DNA of 64,000 bases from Enterobacter cancerogenus (GCA_000773965.1 JRUP01000002.1:186001-250000), one strand, 5' to 3'. Positions 1-9,050 are shown, counted from the stretch's first letter. Numbers and translations are program-made. Notes: a model not told the origin generated them from the sequence alone.

Positions 1-211
1 CCACGGCGACCCACAGTGTACTGACCAGGGGACTATCCGGCTGCAACAGCGCCATTAACATGCCCGGCAATAAAAACAGCAATAATTCAGGCTGTCCGCG
101 CATCGCTTGTTCCGCGGCAACCGCCCAAAAATGGTGTGCAAAAATAAACACCAGCGTATAAAGCATCATACCCAGAACCGATGCTGGCCAGCGATTATTG
201 CGCTGCAACAT
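1..211 (-). CDS. ybjM: YbjM-like inner membrane protein (partial, 3' end missing)
   Basis: The gene begins at an ATG (211 on the minus strand) preceded by GAGGATGG and stays open to the left edge, giving about 70 residues. The peptide starts MLQRNNRWPASVL, then has a hydrophobic segment, a short polar stretch and a second hydrophobic segment around LLFLLPGMLMALL. This resembles the N-terminus of E. coli YbjM as I recall it (RWAG..., LLFFILPG...). The position, divergent from ybjL, is that of ybjM in E. coli. Function is unknown; it is probably a small multi-pass inner membrane protein. The C-terminal part lies outside the window. Confidence 0.6.
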   Translation of the reverse strand, partial: MLQRNNRWPASVLGMMLYTLVFIFAHHFWAVAAEQAMRGQPELLLFLLPGMLMALLQPDSPLVSTLWVAV

Positions 212-466
212 AACCATCCTCAACTTTGTTGTTAACAATATTGAAACGTTTACTGCCCTGATGCGCACAAGTGGAAATAAAAAGAAACAGCCGCTGGCAG
301 AAGGATTAAAAACTGCTGATAGCTGAGGAAGTTATTTATGATTAGAATAACGCCGTTTTAAATAATGGTCTGCACCTTCCTGGCGGCAAGGACATTCACA
401 ACTGCCACAAGATAGCGAAAAAAGGCCCTTTCATCAACTTGTTACAGGTAAAGAAGAAGTTAAACC

Positions 467-2155
467 GTGAACATTAACGTCGCAGAATTGTTAAGCGGAA
501 ATGACGTTCTGTTATTATTTGTCGTCTTAGCTCTGGGGCTGTGCTTAGGCAAATTACGTCTCGGCTCGGTACAGCTAGGAAATTCCATTGGTGTCCTCGT
601 TGTTTCATTGATTTTAGGTCAGCAGCACTTTGCGATAAATACCGACGCACTCAGTCTCGGCTTTATGTTGTTTATTTTTTGTGTCGGTGTTGAAGCCGGA
701 CCTAACTTTTTCTCGATCTTTTTCCGCGACGGTAAAAACTACTTCCTTCTTGCCATTGTTATGGTGGTCAGCGCCCTGCTCGTTGCGCTGGGACTCGGCA
801 AAGTGTTCGGCTGGGATATTGGTCTCACGGCAGGCATGCTGGCCGGTTCCATGACGTCCACACCGGTGCTGGTTGGCGCGGGTGACACGCTGCGACAAAG
901 CATCAGTGACAGCCATCAGCTCAGCATGATGCAGGATAACCTCAGCCTCGGTTACGCCCTCACCTATTTAATTGGTCTGGTCAGCCTGATCTTTGGCGCT
1001 CGCTATCTGCCTCGTCTGCAACATCAGGACTTACCCACCTGCGCGCAGCAGATTGCGCGAGAGCGCGGTCTGGATGCCGACAGCCAGCGTAAAGTGTTCC
1101 TGCCAGTGATCCGCGCCTATCGCGTTGGCCCGGAACTGGTGGAATGGAGCGGCGGTAAAAACCTGCGCGAGCTGGGCATTCATCGCCAGACCGGCTGCTA
1201 CATTGAACGCCTGCGTCGTAACGGTATTCTCGCCAGTCCGGATGGGGATGCGATGCTGCAACTCGGCGATGAGATCTCGCTGGTGGGCTATCCCGACGCG
1301 CATGCCCGCCTCGATGCCAGCTTCCGTAACGGCAAAGAGGTGTTCGACCGCGATTTGCTCGACATGCGCATCGTCACCGAAGAGATTGTAGTGAAGAACC
1401 ACAATGCGGTGAATAAACGCCTGAGCCATCTGAAACTCACCGATCACGGCTGCTTCCTCAACCGGGTGATTCGCAGCCAGATTGAGATGCCGATTGATGA
1501 CAGCATCATGCTGAACAAAGGCGATGTATTGCAGGTGAGCGGTGAAGCGCGCCGTGTGAAAAGCCTGGCGGATCGCATCGGCTTTATTGCGATTCACAGT
1601 CAGATGACCGATCTGCTGGCCTTCTGCGCCTTCTTTATCATTGGGTTGATGATCGGCATGATCACCTTCCAGTTCAGCAACTTCAGCTTTGGCATCGGTA
1701 ACGCCGCCGGTTTGCTGTTCGCGGGTATCATGCTCGGCTTCCTGCGCGCCAACCATCCGACCTTTGGCTACATTCCGCAAGGGGCGCTGACCATGGTGAA
1801 AGAGTTCGGTTTGATGGTGTTTATGGCGGGTGTCGGCCTGAGCGCCGGTAGTGGCCTGCAGCATGGCCTCGGCAGCGCGGGCGCCTTGATGCTACTCAGC
1901 GGCCTGCTGGTGAGTCTGATTCCGGTGGTGATTTGTTATCTGTTTGGTGCCTACGTGCTGCGCATGAACCGCGCGCTGCTGTTTGGTGCGATTATGGGCG
2001 CTCGCACCTGTGCCCCGGCCATGGAGATTATTAGCGATACCGCGCGCAGTAGCATTCCGGCACTCGGCTATGCAGGAACTTATGCGATTGCTAACGTTTT
2101 GCTGACGCTCGCCGGCACGCTTATTGTGATAATTTGGCCGCTTTTGCCTTTTTAA
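467..2155 (+). CDS. ybjL: YbjL, putative AspT/YidE-family transporter
   Basis: This 562-aa inner membrane protein is nearly collinear with E. coli YbjL (561 aa) and starts at a GTG with the conserved [10 protein letters not shown]-terminus. The layout is the AspT/YidE type: about five or six N-terminal membrane helices (residues 10-190), two RCK_C/TrkA_C-like cytosolic domains (about 200-375, with the conserved [10 protein letters not shown] stretch), then a second block of helices (about 385-560) with [15 protein letters not shown] and [11 protein letters not shown]. The family includes aspartate:alanine exchangers; the substrate of YbjL is not established. It is monocistronic and followed directly by rybB. 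No clear promoter was identified in the 255-bp gap shared with ybjM. Confidence 0.95.
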   Translation: MNINVAELLSGNDVLLLFVVLALGLCLGKLRLGSVQLGNSIGVLVVSLILGQQHFAINTDALSLGFMLFIFCVGVEAGPNFFSIFFRDGKNYFLLAIVMVVSALLVALGLGKVFGWDIGLTAGMLAGSMTSTPVLVGAGDTLRQSISDSHQLSMMQDNLSLGYALTYLIGLVSLIFGARYLPRLQHQDLPTCAQQIARERGLDADSQRKVFLPVIRAYRVGPELVEWSGGKNLRELGIHRQTGCYIERLRRNGILASPDGDAMLQLGDEISLVGYPDAHARLDASFRNGKEVFDRDLLDMRIVTEEIVVKNHNAVNKRLSHLKLTDHGCFLNRVIRSQIEMPIDDSIMLNKGDVLQVSGEARRVKSLADRIGFIAIHSQMTDLLAFCAFFIIGLMIGMITFQFSNFSFGIGNAAGLLFAGIMLGFLRANHPTFGYIPQGALTMVKEFGLMVFMAGVGLSAGSGLQHGLGSAGALMLLSGLLVSLIPVVICYLFGAYVLRMNRALLFGAIMGARTCAPAMEIISDTARSSIPALGYAGTYAIANVLLTLAGTLIVIIWPLLPF

Positions 2156-2175
2156 AAATATTTTTACTGCGTTCA

Positions 2176-2202
2176 GAACTTTCTATTTGGGGTGCAGTCT
2201 GA
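2176..2202 (+). promoter_or_regulatory. SigmaE promoter of rybB
   Basis: GAACTT (2176-2181) and TCTGA (2198-2202) are separated by 16 bp, matching the envelope-stress sigmaE promoter consensus. The predicted start at 2209 falls six bases after the -10, exactly where the conserved RybB 5' end begins. It lies just after the ybjL stop codon. Confidence 0.85.
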
Positions 2203-2208
2203 ATAAGT

Positions 2209-2274
2209 GCCACTGCTTTTCTTTGAAATCCCCAAATTGTGGAGCCCGCCGGTCACTGACTTGCGGGTTTTTTT
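2209..2274 (+). ncRNA. rybB: RybB small RNA
   Basis: The transcript start GCCACTGCTTTTCTTTGA is identical to the 5' seed of E. coli RybB, the Hfq-dependent sRNA that represses outer-membrane-protein mRNAs on envelope stress. A second conserved block, TTGTGGAGCCC, follows. The 3' end is an intrinsic terminator: CCCGC (2245-2249) pairs with GCGGG (2263-2267), with a possible inner GTC/GAC pairing, followed by seven T residues. The gene sits immediately downstream of ybjL as in E. coli and has a sigmaE promoter. At about 66 nt it is shorter than the E. coli RNA (about 79 nt); the difference is in the terminator hairpin, not in the seed. The exact 3' end is inferred. Confidence 0.92.
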
Positions 2275-2293
2275 ATGCCTGCAATTCCTGCCG

Positions 2294-2310
2294 CTTAAGG
2301 TTCTCCTAAG
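2294..2310 (+). promoter_or_regulatory. PmrA (BasR) box upstream of the PAP2 pair
   Basis: CTTAAGGTTCTCCTAAG matches the PmrA/BasR direct-repeat consensus (CTTAAG-N5-CTTAAG type) at all but one base of the two half-sites. It lies 48 bp before the start of the first PAP2 gene. PmrA is known to activate ybjG in enterobacteria, so the site probably drives both phosphatase genes. No clear -10 element was seen. Confidence 0.65.
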
Positions 2311-2357
2311 CGTAAATTGCGACCCTGCCACTCTGGTTTCGCTATTTTCCAATATTC

Positions 2358-3119
2358 ATGCAACTTTCATCAAAGTTAAACACTCCAACAACCCACGATA
2401 AGATTAAGAGCCCGACTATTTATTGTTTGTCTGGTCGCTTTTACGCTATCAACTTTATTTTACTGGCAATTTCGGCACTGGTGTTTATGTGGTGGTCACG
2501 CCACGAAAGCCTGGATATCGCTATCAGCCAGCAGTGGTTTGACCCACAGACGCAGACGTTTCCGTGGCAACACAACCGCTGGCTGGATCTGATCAATCAT
2601 CGCTTGTTCAAGGATGTGATCATCGCTGGTGCGGTATTGATGTTGTTACGAGGTGTGCAGAAGCGCGATGGCCGCCGCGTGTTGGTGGCCCTGCTGTTTG
2701 GTATGGGGCCGCTAGTGGTGGGCATCCTGAAGGCGCACAGCGCGCACTCCTGTCCATGGGATTTGGCGATGTTTGGCGGTAAGGCAGCCAGTTTTGTACT
2801 GCTGGACCCGACTCCGGCTAACAGCGGTCCCGGGCAATGCTTCCCCGGCGGTCACGCTTCCAGCGGCTTTGCCCTGATGGCGCTGTTCTTCCTGTGGTGG
2901 CCCGAGCGTCCACGCCGCGCCGTGCTGGCGCTGTTATTCGGTATCGCGGTGGGGTTGCTGATGGGATACGGACAGGTGATGCGCGGTGCCCACTTTTTCT
3001 CTCACAACTTGTGGGCTGGCTGGTGGGTGTGGCTGAGCCAGGTGCTGATTTTTGCTGGTGTTTCTTTTTGGGTAGACAAGATGAGGAAAAGCAAACGTGA
3101 TGGAAGCGCTCAACCATAG
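2358..3119 (+). CDS. PAP2-family membrane phosphatase
   Basis: This 253-aa protein has membrane segments near residues 30-45, 88-95, 104-115, 170-182, 190-205 and 220-240. The phosphatase motifs are recognisable but variant: KAHSAHSCPW in place of KX6RP, the exact core PGGHASSG (PSGH motif), and MRGAHFFSHNLW as motif 3. This subtype occurs in lipid phosphatases of the LpxE / LpxT-neighbour type, so a phospholipid, lipid A or isoprenyl phosphate substrate is plausible. The start is uncertain: the ATG lacks a convincing ribosome-binding site. The 3' end overlaps ybjG by about 20 bp, so translation is probably coupled. The upstream PmrA box suggests a role in envelope modification. Confidence 0.8.
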   Translation: MQLSSKLNTPTTHDKIKSPTIYCLSGRFYAINFILLAISALVFMWWSRHESLDIAISQQWFDPQTQTFPWQHNRWLDLINHRLFKDVIIAGAVLMLLRGVQKRDGRRVLVALLFGMGPLVVGILKAHSAHSCPWDLAMFGGKAASFVLLDPTPANSGPGQCFPGGHASSGFALMALFFLWWPERPRRAVLALLFGIAVGLLMGYGQVMRGAHFFSHNLWAGWWVWLSQVLIFAGVSFWVDKMRKSKRDGSAQP

Positions 3120-3705
3120 CCTGTTTCTATGGATCAACGCCACGACGGATTCACCGCCATGGTTGATTAATCTGGCGACCTTTATCGCCAAAGATGTGAT
3201 TGCCATTGTCCCGCTGCTGATTGTGGCCTTGTGGTTTTGGGGACCGCGTGAGCAGGTGCAATCTCAACGCGCGCTGGTTCTGAAAACCGGCATGGCGCTG
3301 ATTTATGCATTAAGCATTTCATGGTGCGTGGGCCAACTGTTGCCGCATCCGCGCCCGTTTGCCATTGGCTTCGGACATCAATTCCTGGCACACGCCGCCG
3401 ATGACTCTTACCCCAGCGATCATGGCACCACTATTTTCACCTTTGCGCTGGCGTTTATCTTCTGGCACCGACTGTGGTCAGGGGTGATTTTACTGGCGGT
3501 CGGCAGCACCATTGCCTGGTCGCGCGTCTATCTGGGCGTGCATTGGCCAATGGATATGCTGGGCGGATTTTTGGTGGGTCTGCTGGCGTGTCTGGCTTCG
3601 CATATGGCGTGGCAGCTGTATGGCGACCGCATGCTGGCGTTCACCCATCAGGTGTATCGCACGCTGTTCGCTACGCCGATTAAGAAAGGCTGGGTGCGCG
3701 GGTAA
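3100..3705 (+). CDS. ybjG: Undecaprenyl-diphosphate phosphatase YbjG
   Basis: YbjG removes a phosphate from undecaprenyl pyrophosphate on the periplasmic face so that the carrier can be reused in wall and O-antigen synthesis. The 201-aa protein follows E. coli YbjG throughout (SLFLWINAT, FIAKDVIAIVPLL, GWVRG end). All three PAP2 motifs are intact: LLPHPRPF, DDSYPSDHGT and SRVYLGVHWPMDM. I chose the ATG at 3100; a GTG one codon upstream (3097) is equally reachable from the GAGGA at 3083. It overlaps the preceding PAP2 gene and should share its PmrA-type promoter. Confidence 0.93.
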   Translation: MEALNHSLFLWINATTDSPPWLINLATFIAKDVIAIVPLLIVALWFWGPREQVQSQRALVLKTGMALIYALSISWCVGQLLPHPRPFAIGFGHQFLAHAADDSYPSDHGTTIFTFALAFIFWHRLWSGVILLAVGSTIAWSRVYLGVHWPMDMLGGFLVGLLACLASHMAWQLYGDRMLAFTHQVYRTLFATPIKKGWVRG

Positions 3706-3711
3706 GGCTAA

Positions 3712-3733
3712 GGGCGGCTCACTCGGGCCGCCC
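3712..3733. terminator. Hairpin between convergent ybjG and dacC
   Basis: GGGCGGC (3712-3718) pairs with GCCGCCC (3727-3733). There is no long T-run on either strand, so termination efficiency is uncertain, but the hairpin sits exactly between the two convergent stop codons. Confidence 0.5.
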
Positions 3734-3742
3734 GATAGGGGA

Positions 3743-4948
3743 CTAGCTAAACCACTTCCCAAACCAGCCGTTGAATTTCATCATAATGAAGTCCCAGATA
3801 CGGCCAATAAATCCGCCCTCCGGCACCGCTTCCATCACCACCAGCGGACGCTGATCCACGGTTTTGCCATCCAGCTGGAAATCAATAGTCCCCACCACCT
3901 GATTCTTCTCCAGTGGCGCTTCCAGCTGCGGTGAATTCAGGGTGAAACTCGCCTTAAGGTTCTTCATCTGCCCTTTCGGCACGGTGATCGCTGCGTCTTT
4001 GGCGACACCGAGATTGACCTGATTCTGCTCACCAAACCACACGCGCTGCTGGGCAAAAGGCTTATCGCTTTTAATCGGTGTCACGGTTTCGTAGAAACGG
4101 AAACCCCACGTGAGGAGCTTCTCACTTTCACGGAAGCGAATCGCATCGGTTTGCGTGCCCAGTACCACCGAGATCAAACGCATGTCTCCGTCCACAGCGG
4201 ACGCGACCAGGTTATTACCCGCGCCCGAAGTGTGTCCGGTTTTAATCCCATCCACCTTCAGGTTACTGCTCCATAACAGGCGGTTACGGTTCATCTGCTT
4301 GATGTGATTAAAGGTGAACTCTTTCTCACTGTTTAACGCATACTCTTCAGGCACATCGCTGATCAAACGCTGGCCGATAATCGCCATATCGCGCGCGGTA
4401 CTGTATTGCCCATCGGCATCCAGCCCGTGCACGGTCATAAAGTGGGTATTCTGTAATCCAAACGCCTTAACGTAGTTGTTCATCAGACCGATAAACGAGT
4501 CCTGGCTACCGGCGACATAATCGGCCAGCGCGATGCAGGCATCATTGCCTGACTGAATCACCACGCCCTTGTTGAGTTCAGAAACCGGAATACGGTCACC
4601 GGGTTTGAGGAACATCAGCGAAGAGCCGCGCAGTTTCGGGTTGCCGGTTGCCCATGCATCCTGGCCGATAGTGACCAGGTCATCGTTGTGGATCTTGCCG
4701 GCTTTTAGCGCCTGGCCGACCACGTAGCTGGTCATCATTTTGGTCAGGCTGGCGGGGTCCAACCGCTGGTCGGCATTGGACTCAGCCAATACCTTGCCGC
4801 TGTTGTAGTCCATCAAAATCCAGGCTTTGGCCTCAATTTGCGGTGCAGCAGGCGCCTGTTCAGCCTGAGTGGTGACGGGAAGGAAAAGCACTAATAATGA
4901 AGTGGCAGCCAGCGGCCGCAAGGCAGAAATGACGGAGTTTTTTCTCAT
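3743..4948 (-). CDS. dacC: D-alanyl-D-alanine carboxypeptidase DacC (PBP6)
   Basis: PBP6 removes the terminal D-Ala of peptidoglycan pentapeptides in the periplasm. The 401-aa protein has a signal peptide (about residues 1-29, ending TQA), the active-site SLTK at 67-70, the SGN motif (IQSGNDAC), the KTG motif (GIKTGHTSG), a C-terminal beta domain and an amphipathic anchor helix ([13 protein letters not shown]). Length and sequence agree with E. coli DacC (400 aa). It is transcribed alone, convergent with ybjG, as in E. coli where dacC also lies near ybjG. Confidence 0.96.
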   Translation of the reverse strand: MRKNSVISALRPLAATSLLVLFLPVTTQAEQAPAAPQIEAKAWILMDYNSGKVLAESNADQRLDPASLTKMMTSYVVGQALKAGKIHNDDLVTIGQDAWATGNPKLRGSSLMFLKPGDRIPVSELNKGVVIQSGNDACIALADYVAGSQDSFIGLMNNYVKAFGLQNTHFMTVHGLDADGQYSTARDMAIIGQRLISDVPEEYALNSEKEFTFNHIKQMNRNRLLWSSNLKVDGIKTGHTSGAGNNLVASAVDGDMRLISVVLGTQTDAIRFRESEKLLTWGFRFYETVTPIKSDKPFAQQRVWFGEQNQVNLGVAKDAAITVPKGQMKNLKASFTLNSPQLEAPLEKNQVVGTIDFQLDGKTVDQRPLVVMEAVPEGGFIGRIWDFIMMKFNGWFGKWFS

Positions 4949-4993
4949 GAGCGTGACCAGATTGTCCTTGTTAAATCATGGTTTTCTAGCAGG

Positions 4994-5007
4994 TAAGACA
5001 TGTCTTA
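4994..5007. promoter_or_regulatory. 14-bp perfect palindrome upstream of dacC
   Basis: TAAGACATGTCTTA is a perfect palindrome 46-59 bp upstream of the dacC start, in the gap shared with the divergent HAD phosphatase gene. It may be an operator; no known regulator was matched to it. The rest of the gap shows nothing clear. Confidence 0.3.
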
Positions 5008-5224
5008 ATAAAAGCTACACGCTTACCACCTGCGAACAAAACCGTCCAACCGTAAAGTTTTATAGAGTTTATTAGAGTAACCCTGGCATCAACCCCGACG
5101 CGCTGCCACTTTTACTGTTACGCCGTAGTGGAAAAAGTGAGAGAAATTCCGATTTTTCGCAGAACGGTTAAGCCAGTCACAAAATTCCGCTAACCTGATG
5201 CCAATCAGCCCGAGGAGAACCACG

Positions 5225-5881
5225 ATGGACTTAGCCGTTTTCGATCTGGACGAAACCCTGATTTGTGAAGACAGTACCAGCCTGTGGCTGCGCTGGCTGG
5301 TCTCACAGGGATTTGCCCCCGAAGCACTCATCTCTCAGGAACAAGCCTTAATGGAGAAATACCATGCCGGCACCCTGTCGATTGAAGAGTATATGAACAC
5401 AACGCTTTCCCCGCTCGCCGGTATGGCGACCCTGACGGTTGAGGGCTGGGTACGGCGTTTCATCCATCGCGATATTCTGCCACGCGTTTTCCCCGCCGCA
5501 CGGGAACGCATTAACTGGCATCAGCAGCGCGGCGACACCGTGATGATCATTACCGCCAGCGGCGATCATCTGGCGGTACCGATTGCGCAACGTTTGGGTG
5601 TACACGGTGCATTGGCGATTGGCGTTGAAGTGGTAGACGAGCGCTACAGCGGCCAGATTTACGGCACCGCCACCTATCGTGAAGGGAAAGTCACCCGTCT
5701 GAGTGACTGGAAGGCTTTGCAGCAGGATAAGCGCTTTGAAAAAACCTGGGCTTACAGCGACTCCATGAACGATTTACCCTTGCTCAACCACGCTGATCAC
5801 GCCTGGGTCATTAACCCGGATGCGCTGCTGCAGCAGGAAGCGCAGCAGCGGGGTTGGGAAGTATGCAGCTGGGTGCGTTAA
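5225..5881 (+). CDS. HAD-IB family phosphatase (SerB/CicA-like)
   Basis: This 218-aa cytoplasmic hydrolase has the HAD motif I DLDETL near the N-terminus, motif II in MIITASGDH (about residues 100-108) and motif IV in SDSMNDLPLL (about 180-189). Together these fit the HAD subfamily IB that includes phosphoserine phosphatase and CicA-like proteins. The ATG at 5225 follows GAGGAGAACCACG; an upstream in-frame ATG at 5198 lacks such a site. The substrate is unknown. Its stop codon is one base from that of the convergent yliI. I recall no equivalent at this place in E. coli. Confidence 0.85.
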   Translation: MDLAVFDLDETLICEDSTSLWLRWLVSQGFAPEALISQEQALMEKYHAGTLSIEEYMNTTLSPLAGMATLTVEGWVRRFIHRDILPRVFPAARERINWHQQRGDTVMIITASGDHLAVPIAQRLGVHGALAIGVEVVDERYSGQIYGTATYREGKVTRLSDWKALQQDKRFEKTWAYSDSMNDLPLLNHADHAWVINPDALLQQEAQQRGWEVCSWVR

Positions 5882-5882
5882 G

Positions 5883-7016
5883 TTAACCACGCGAGGCGCT
5901 GGCGGGTTCCGCCAGCCCGACTTTTAACAGCTTGCCGTTGGCTTCATCGGTGAGCACATAGAGATAACCATCCGGCCCCTGACGCACGTCGCGAATACGT
6001 TCACCACGATCCTCCAGCAGTCGCTGCTCTTCAACCACCTTTTCACCGTTCACCCGCAGGCGAATCAGGCTTTTTTCCTTCAGTGCGCCGATAAACAGCG
6101 AGTTTTTCCATTGCGGAAAACGCGCGCTGTTGTAGAACGCCATCCCGCTGATAGCCGGTGACACTTTCCACCAGAACTGCGGTTGTTCCGTACCTGCCAC
6201 GTGCGTGCCCTGCGCTTCTGGCACTTTCTGTCCGCTGTAATCAATGCCGTAGGTGGCCAATGGCCAGCCGTAATTTTTGCCTTTCTGCGGAATGTTCACT
6301 TCATCGCCGCCGCGCGGGCCGTGTTCACTCTCCCACATTTGCTGCGTCCACGGATTGAAAGCTAATCCCTGTGGATTGCGCATGCCGTAAGACCAGATTT
6401 CTCCACGCGCATCTTTACGTTGTACAAACGGATTGTCTGCCGGGATTTCACCATTCTGCGTCAAGCGCACGATTTTACCTGAGAGCTTATCGAGTTGTTG
6501 AGCGCTCAGACTGGCAAAATTATCGCCGAACGCAATGTAGAGATAGCCCTGACCATCAAATGCAAGGCGGGTTCCCATGTTGGCGCCGCTGGAGAGCTTG
6601 GGTGTCTGCTCCAGCACCACCTTGAAGTCGCTCAATTGACGGTTATCGTCGCTGAGTCGCCCGTAGCCGACCACACCGCCCGCTCGCCCCTCGGCATCTG
6701 CCGTGGTGTAACTGAGCCACACGCGGCGGCTTTGGGCGAAATCCGGTGCCAGCACCACATCCAGCAAGCCGCCCTGACGATTTGCCCACACTTTGGGTAC
6801 GCCGCTAATGGGTTGCGACAAGCCTTTTCCCGGCTGCCAACTGCGGAGTTGCCCGGAGCGTTCGGTAATTAACAACGTTTGATTGTCAGGCAGAAAAGCC
6901 ACTGACCACGGATGATCAAGTTTGTCCTGCAATACCTGAACCTGAACATCAGCAGCCAGGGTTGAATGGACATAACTCAATGCGCCAAGCAACAGCGCGA
7001 CAGGCAGTAAACGCAT
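5883..7016 (-). CDS. yliI: PQQ-dependent aldose sugar dehydrogenase YliI
   Basis: YliI is a periplasmic soluble-type quinoprotein that oxidises aldose sugars with PQQ. The 377-aa protein carries a signal peptide (MRLLPVALLLGALSYVHSTLA), then the beta-propeller with LDHPWSVAFLPD, GGLLDVVLAPDF, FGDNFAS and SEHGPRGGDEVN, all typical of the glucose/sorbosone dehydrogenase family. The start at 7016 is preceded by AAGGAG; an upstream in-frame ATG would put charged residues ahead of the signal peptide. No PQQ biosynthesis genes are in the window. In E. coli the gene also lies between dacC and rimO. Confidence 0.92.
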   Translation of the reverse strand: MRLLPVALLLGALSYVHSTLAADVQVQVLQDKLDHPWSVAFLPDNQTLLITERSGQLRSWQPGKGLSQPISGVPKVWANRQGGLLDVVLAPDFAQSRRVWLSYTTADAEGRAGGVVGYGRLSDDNRQLSDFKVVLEQTPKLSSGANMGTRLAFDGQGYLYIAFGDNFASLSAQQLDKLSGKIVRLTQNGEIPADNPFVQRKDARGEIWSYGMRNPQGLAFNPWTQQMWESEHGPRGGDEVNIPQKGKNYGWPLATYGIDYSGQKVPEAQGTHVAGTEQPQFWWKVSPAISGMAFYNSARFPQWKNSLFIGALKEKSLIRLRVNGEKVVEEQRLLEDRGERIRDVRQGPDGYLYVLTDEANGKLLKVGLAEPASASRG

Positions 7017-7095
7017 GGGATTCTCCTTTATCACGGTCTGCCGTTAAGGGTAGTCAGCCCGTAAGAAAGGATGTGCAGGATTTACAAAACATTAA

Positions 7096-7114
7096 GCCCG
7101 ACAAAGCGCCGGGC
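7096..7114 (-). terminator. Weak terminator downstream of the DUF3313 gene
   Basis: On the minus strand GCCCG pairs with CGGGC and is followed by TTAATGTTTTG. The stem is short, but the position, eight bases after the DUF3313 gene stop, is right. Confidence 0.4.
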
Positions 7115-7121
7115 GACGGGA

Positions 7122-7778
7122 TTAAGGCGCGGAGAAGGCCACGACATCACGAATCATTTCGTCGATGCCCGGACGAAGATCGTTGAGCGTAATTGGCGTA
7201 CTGTTGTTCGGCAGTGATTTACCAAAGGCTTTGCGCACGACTTTGATCATTGGCTTGCCGGTCTGTGCATCAACCGCTTCCACTTCGAGGAACAGCGCAC
7301 TGTTTTGCGTACGATGGCCGGTGGCCGCCATGGTGCTCGCTACAACAGCCGCAATAGGCACCACTTCGTAGAACTGCATCCCTTCGTTTTCTGCCGTCAC
7401 GGCGGTGATGGCGCTTTTCACCCTGAGCGTATGTGCACCTGGCTTGCCTACCACCGGTTTACGTTCTGCGACCGCACGTTTTAACTGGCTATCGGTGTAC
7501 TGACGGATTTGATCCAATGTCTGCTGGCTGATGCGTTCAGTCGGTCGCGCGGCGGGATAGTAAACCACGGGTTCGAACACCACGTTGGTGTAATCCGCGC
7601 TGTGATAATCCGGTGAGATCCAGCGCAATGTCGGTTTTCCGCTCGGTGACTGTTCAGATTTTAACTGGCTGTAATCGCCGAGAAAGCCGGAAAACTGCTG
7701 TTTATCCGCAACATGAGAGGTACATCCAGCCGCCAGCATGGCTAGCGTTAACGCGGGGATATAAAGACGAAATCGCAT
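7122..7778 (-). CDS. DUF3313-type outer-membrane lipoprotein
   Basis: This 218-aa protein has a lipoprotein signal peptide (MRFRLYIPALTLAMLAAGC), with Cys19 as the predicted lipidated residue, followed by SHVADKQQFSGFLGDYSQL, which is typical of DUF3313 family members. Residue +2 is Thr, so outer-membrane sorting is expected. I chose the ATG at 7778 because the lipobox then sits at the normal distance; AAGG precedes it. The function of the family is unknown. It is flanked by yliI and the carbonic anhydrase gene on the same strand, with terminators on both sides, so it is probably monocistronic. Confidence 0.85.
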   Translation of the reverse strand: MRFRLYIPALTLAMLAAGCTSHVADKQQFSGFLGDYSQLKSEQSPSGKPTLRWISPDYHSADYTNVVFEPVVYYPAARPTERISQQTLDQIRQYTDSQLKRAVAERKPVVGKPGAHTLRVKSAITAVTAENEGMQFYEVVPIAAVVASTMAATGHRTQNSALFLEVEAVDAQTGKPMIKVVRKAFGKSLPNNSTPITLNDLRPGIDEMIRDVVAFSAP

Positions 7779-7866
7779 GAGAAAGCCCTTATAAGAGGTA
7801 AATCGCTTCTCAAGTGTAGAGCGCACGCTGCGCTTTGGCGGGAAATTTTCACAGAATGGGAGAAGA

Positions 7867-7889
7867 AACCACCTGCATTGCAGGTGGTT
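7867..7889 (-). terminator. Terminator of the carbonic anhydrase gene
   Basis: AACCACCTGCA (7867-7877) and TGCAGGTGGTT (7879-7889) form an 11-bp perfect stem. On the minus strand it is followed by TTTCTTCT and lies seven bases after the stop codon. Confidence 0.8.
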
Positions 7890-7895
7890 AGGGAA

Positions 7896-8531
7896 TCACT
7901 CGAAGCAAGTCTCAGGATTCTCAGACAACGAAATGAAACTTTCGCCGCCTTTGGTCAGGGCAATAATGCCGCCGCTCTCAATATCATAAACCCACCCATG
8001 CAGACGCACTTTGCCTTTACGTAGTGCCACCGCTACCGAAGGGTGTGTTTTGATATTGTTCAGCTGAGCAATCACGTTCTCTTTGACCATTTCATTCAGA
8101 CGGGTTTCCACCGCTTCATAGTTACGCTCTTCCACCACCGCTTTCGCCGCATTGGCGTAGTGCAACCAGTGATCAACTGCGGGCATGCTTTCCAAATCCG
8201 CATTGGATGCGATGGCGTTCATGGCGCCACAGTTGGAGTGACCGCAAATGATGATTTCAGTCACGCCCAGCGCAACGACCGCGTACTCAATCGTGGCGGA
8301 CACACCACCCGGTTCGGGACCAAACGGCGGCACAATATTACCGGCGTTACGGATCACGAACAGTTGGCCTGGCTCGGATTGGGTGACTAATTCAGGCACC
8401 AGACGGCTGTCTGAGCAGGAGATAAACAGGGCTTTGGGATTCTGGTTTGACGCCAGACTTTTGAAAAGATCCTTCCTTTCAGGGAACACATTCTGTTGGA
8501 AATTCAGAAAACCTTTAACGATCTCTTGCAT
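7896..8531 (-). CDS. Beta-class carbonic anhydrase (CynT type)
   Basis: This 211-aa cytoplasmic zinc enzyme interconverts CO2 and bicarbonate. The zinc ligands are visible in ISCSDSR (Cys39, with the Asp/Arg dyad) and in ICGHSNCGA (His and Cys about 60 residues later). The sequence follows E. coli CynT ([31 protein letters not shown]) rather than the housekeeping Can/YadF. There are no cyanate genes (cynS, cynX) nearby, so the role is probably general bicarbonate supply. It has its own terminator and a 192-bp upstream gap in which I see no further gene. Confidence 0.93.
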   Translation of the reverse strand: MQEIVKGFLNFQQNVFPERKDLFKSLASNQNPKALFISCSDSRLVPELVTQSEPGQLFVIRNAGNIVPPFGPEPGGVSATIEYAVVALGVTEIIICGHSNCGAMNAIASNADLESMPAVDHWLHYANAAKAVVEERNYEAVETRLNEMVKENVIAQLNNIKTHPSVAVALRKGKVRLHGWVYDIESGGIIALTKGGESFISLSENPETCFE

Positions 8532-8723
8532 TTGTCTGCTCTCACTTTATCCGCATCTGTGCTGGCGGTACGATCTGCACCGTCAGCACGCGTTCAAATT
8601 CTTCAGTGCGGTGAATAACTTACAATCACCAACCGAACATTTAAGCAAAACAGGCTGGATTACACAACTCGGATCACCGGCGCACAGGTTAAGCGTACAC
8701 CAAACTCGCGGGCCTGCTTAGGG

Positions 8724-9050
8724 TCAATCGTATAACCAACGCCCCGCTTTGGCGGATTCAATGAGCATGCCAATGGTGAAATCCGGCACAGCAACAGGCT
8801 CTGTTTTTTTGAAGGGATTGAGTGAGAACGGAGCTTCCGGAATGTACACGTTAATATCGAAATTTTCAGGCTTAACGTCAAACTGTTGAAAATATGCCGC
8901 CATGAGATCTTCCAGCTCTGCCACATCAATATCGAGGTCAAAGTCCAGATCAGTTTCGGGTTTAAGCTCAACCATTTTATGATTGAGAAAATAAGTCCCC
9001 GCATAAGGACGAATGAAGCCATATATTTGCTGCTCAAGAGTCATTACCAT
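8724..9050 (-). CDS. DUF1493-family protein
   Basis: This 108-aa acidic protein begins MVMTLEQQIYGFI and has the DUF1493 signature ELKPETDLDFDLDID followed by VAELEDLMAAYFQQFDV. The fold is expected to resemble an acyl carrier protein, but the Ser that would carry phosphopantetheine is not apparent in the DxD region. The start at 9050 has GAGAGGA nine bases upstream; an ATG two codons later is possible. The function is unknown, although some family members occur in virulence regions. It is divergent from rimO. Confidence 0.75.
   Translation of the reverse strand: MVMTLEQQIYGFIRPYAGTYFLNHKMVELKPETDLDFDLDIDVAELEDLMAAYFQQFDVKPENFDINVYIPEAPFSLNPFKKTEPVAVPDFTIGMLIESAKAGRWLYD

Noticed and set aside
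1031..1864. 277-codon open frame antisense to ybjL
   Set aside because: It is the mirror of strong codon bias in ybjL, has no ribosome-binding site and encodes a His/Gln/Ala-rich peptide unlike any protein.
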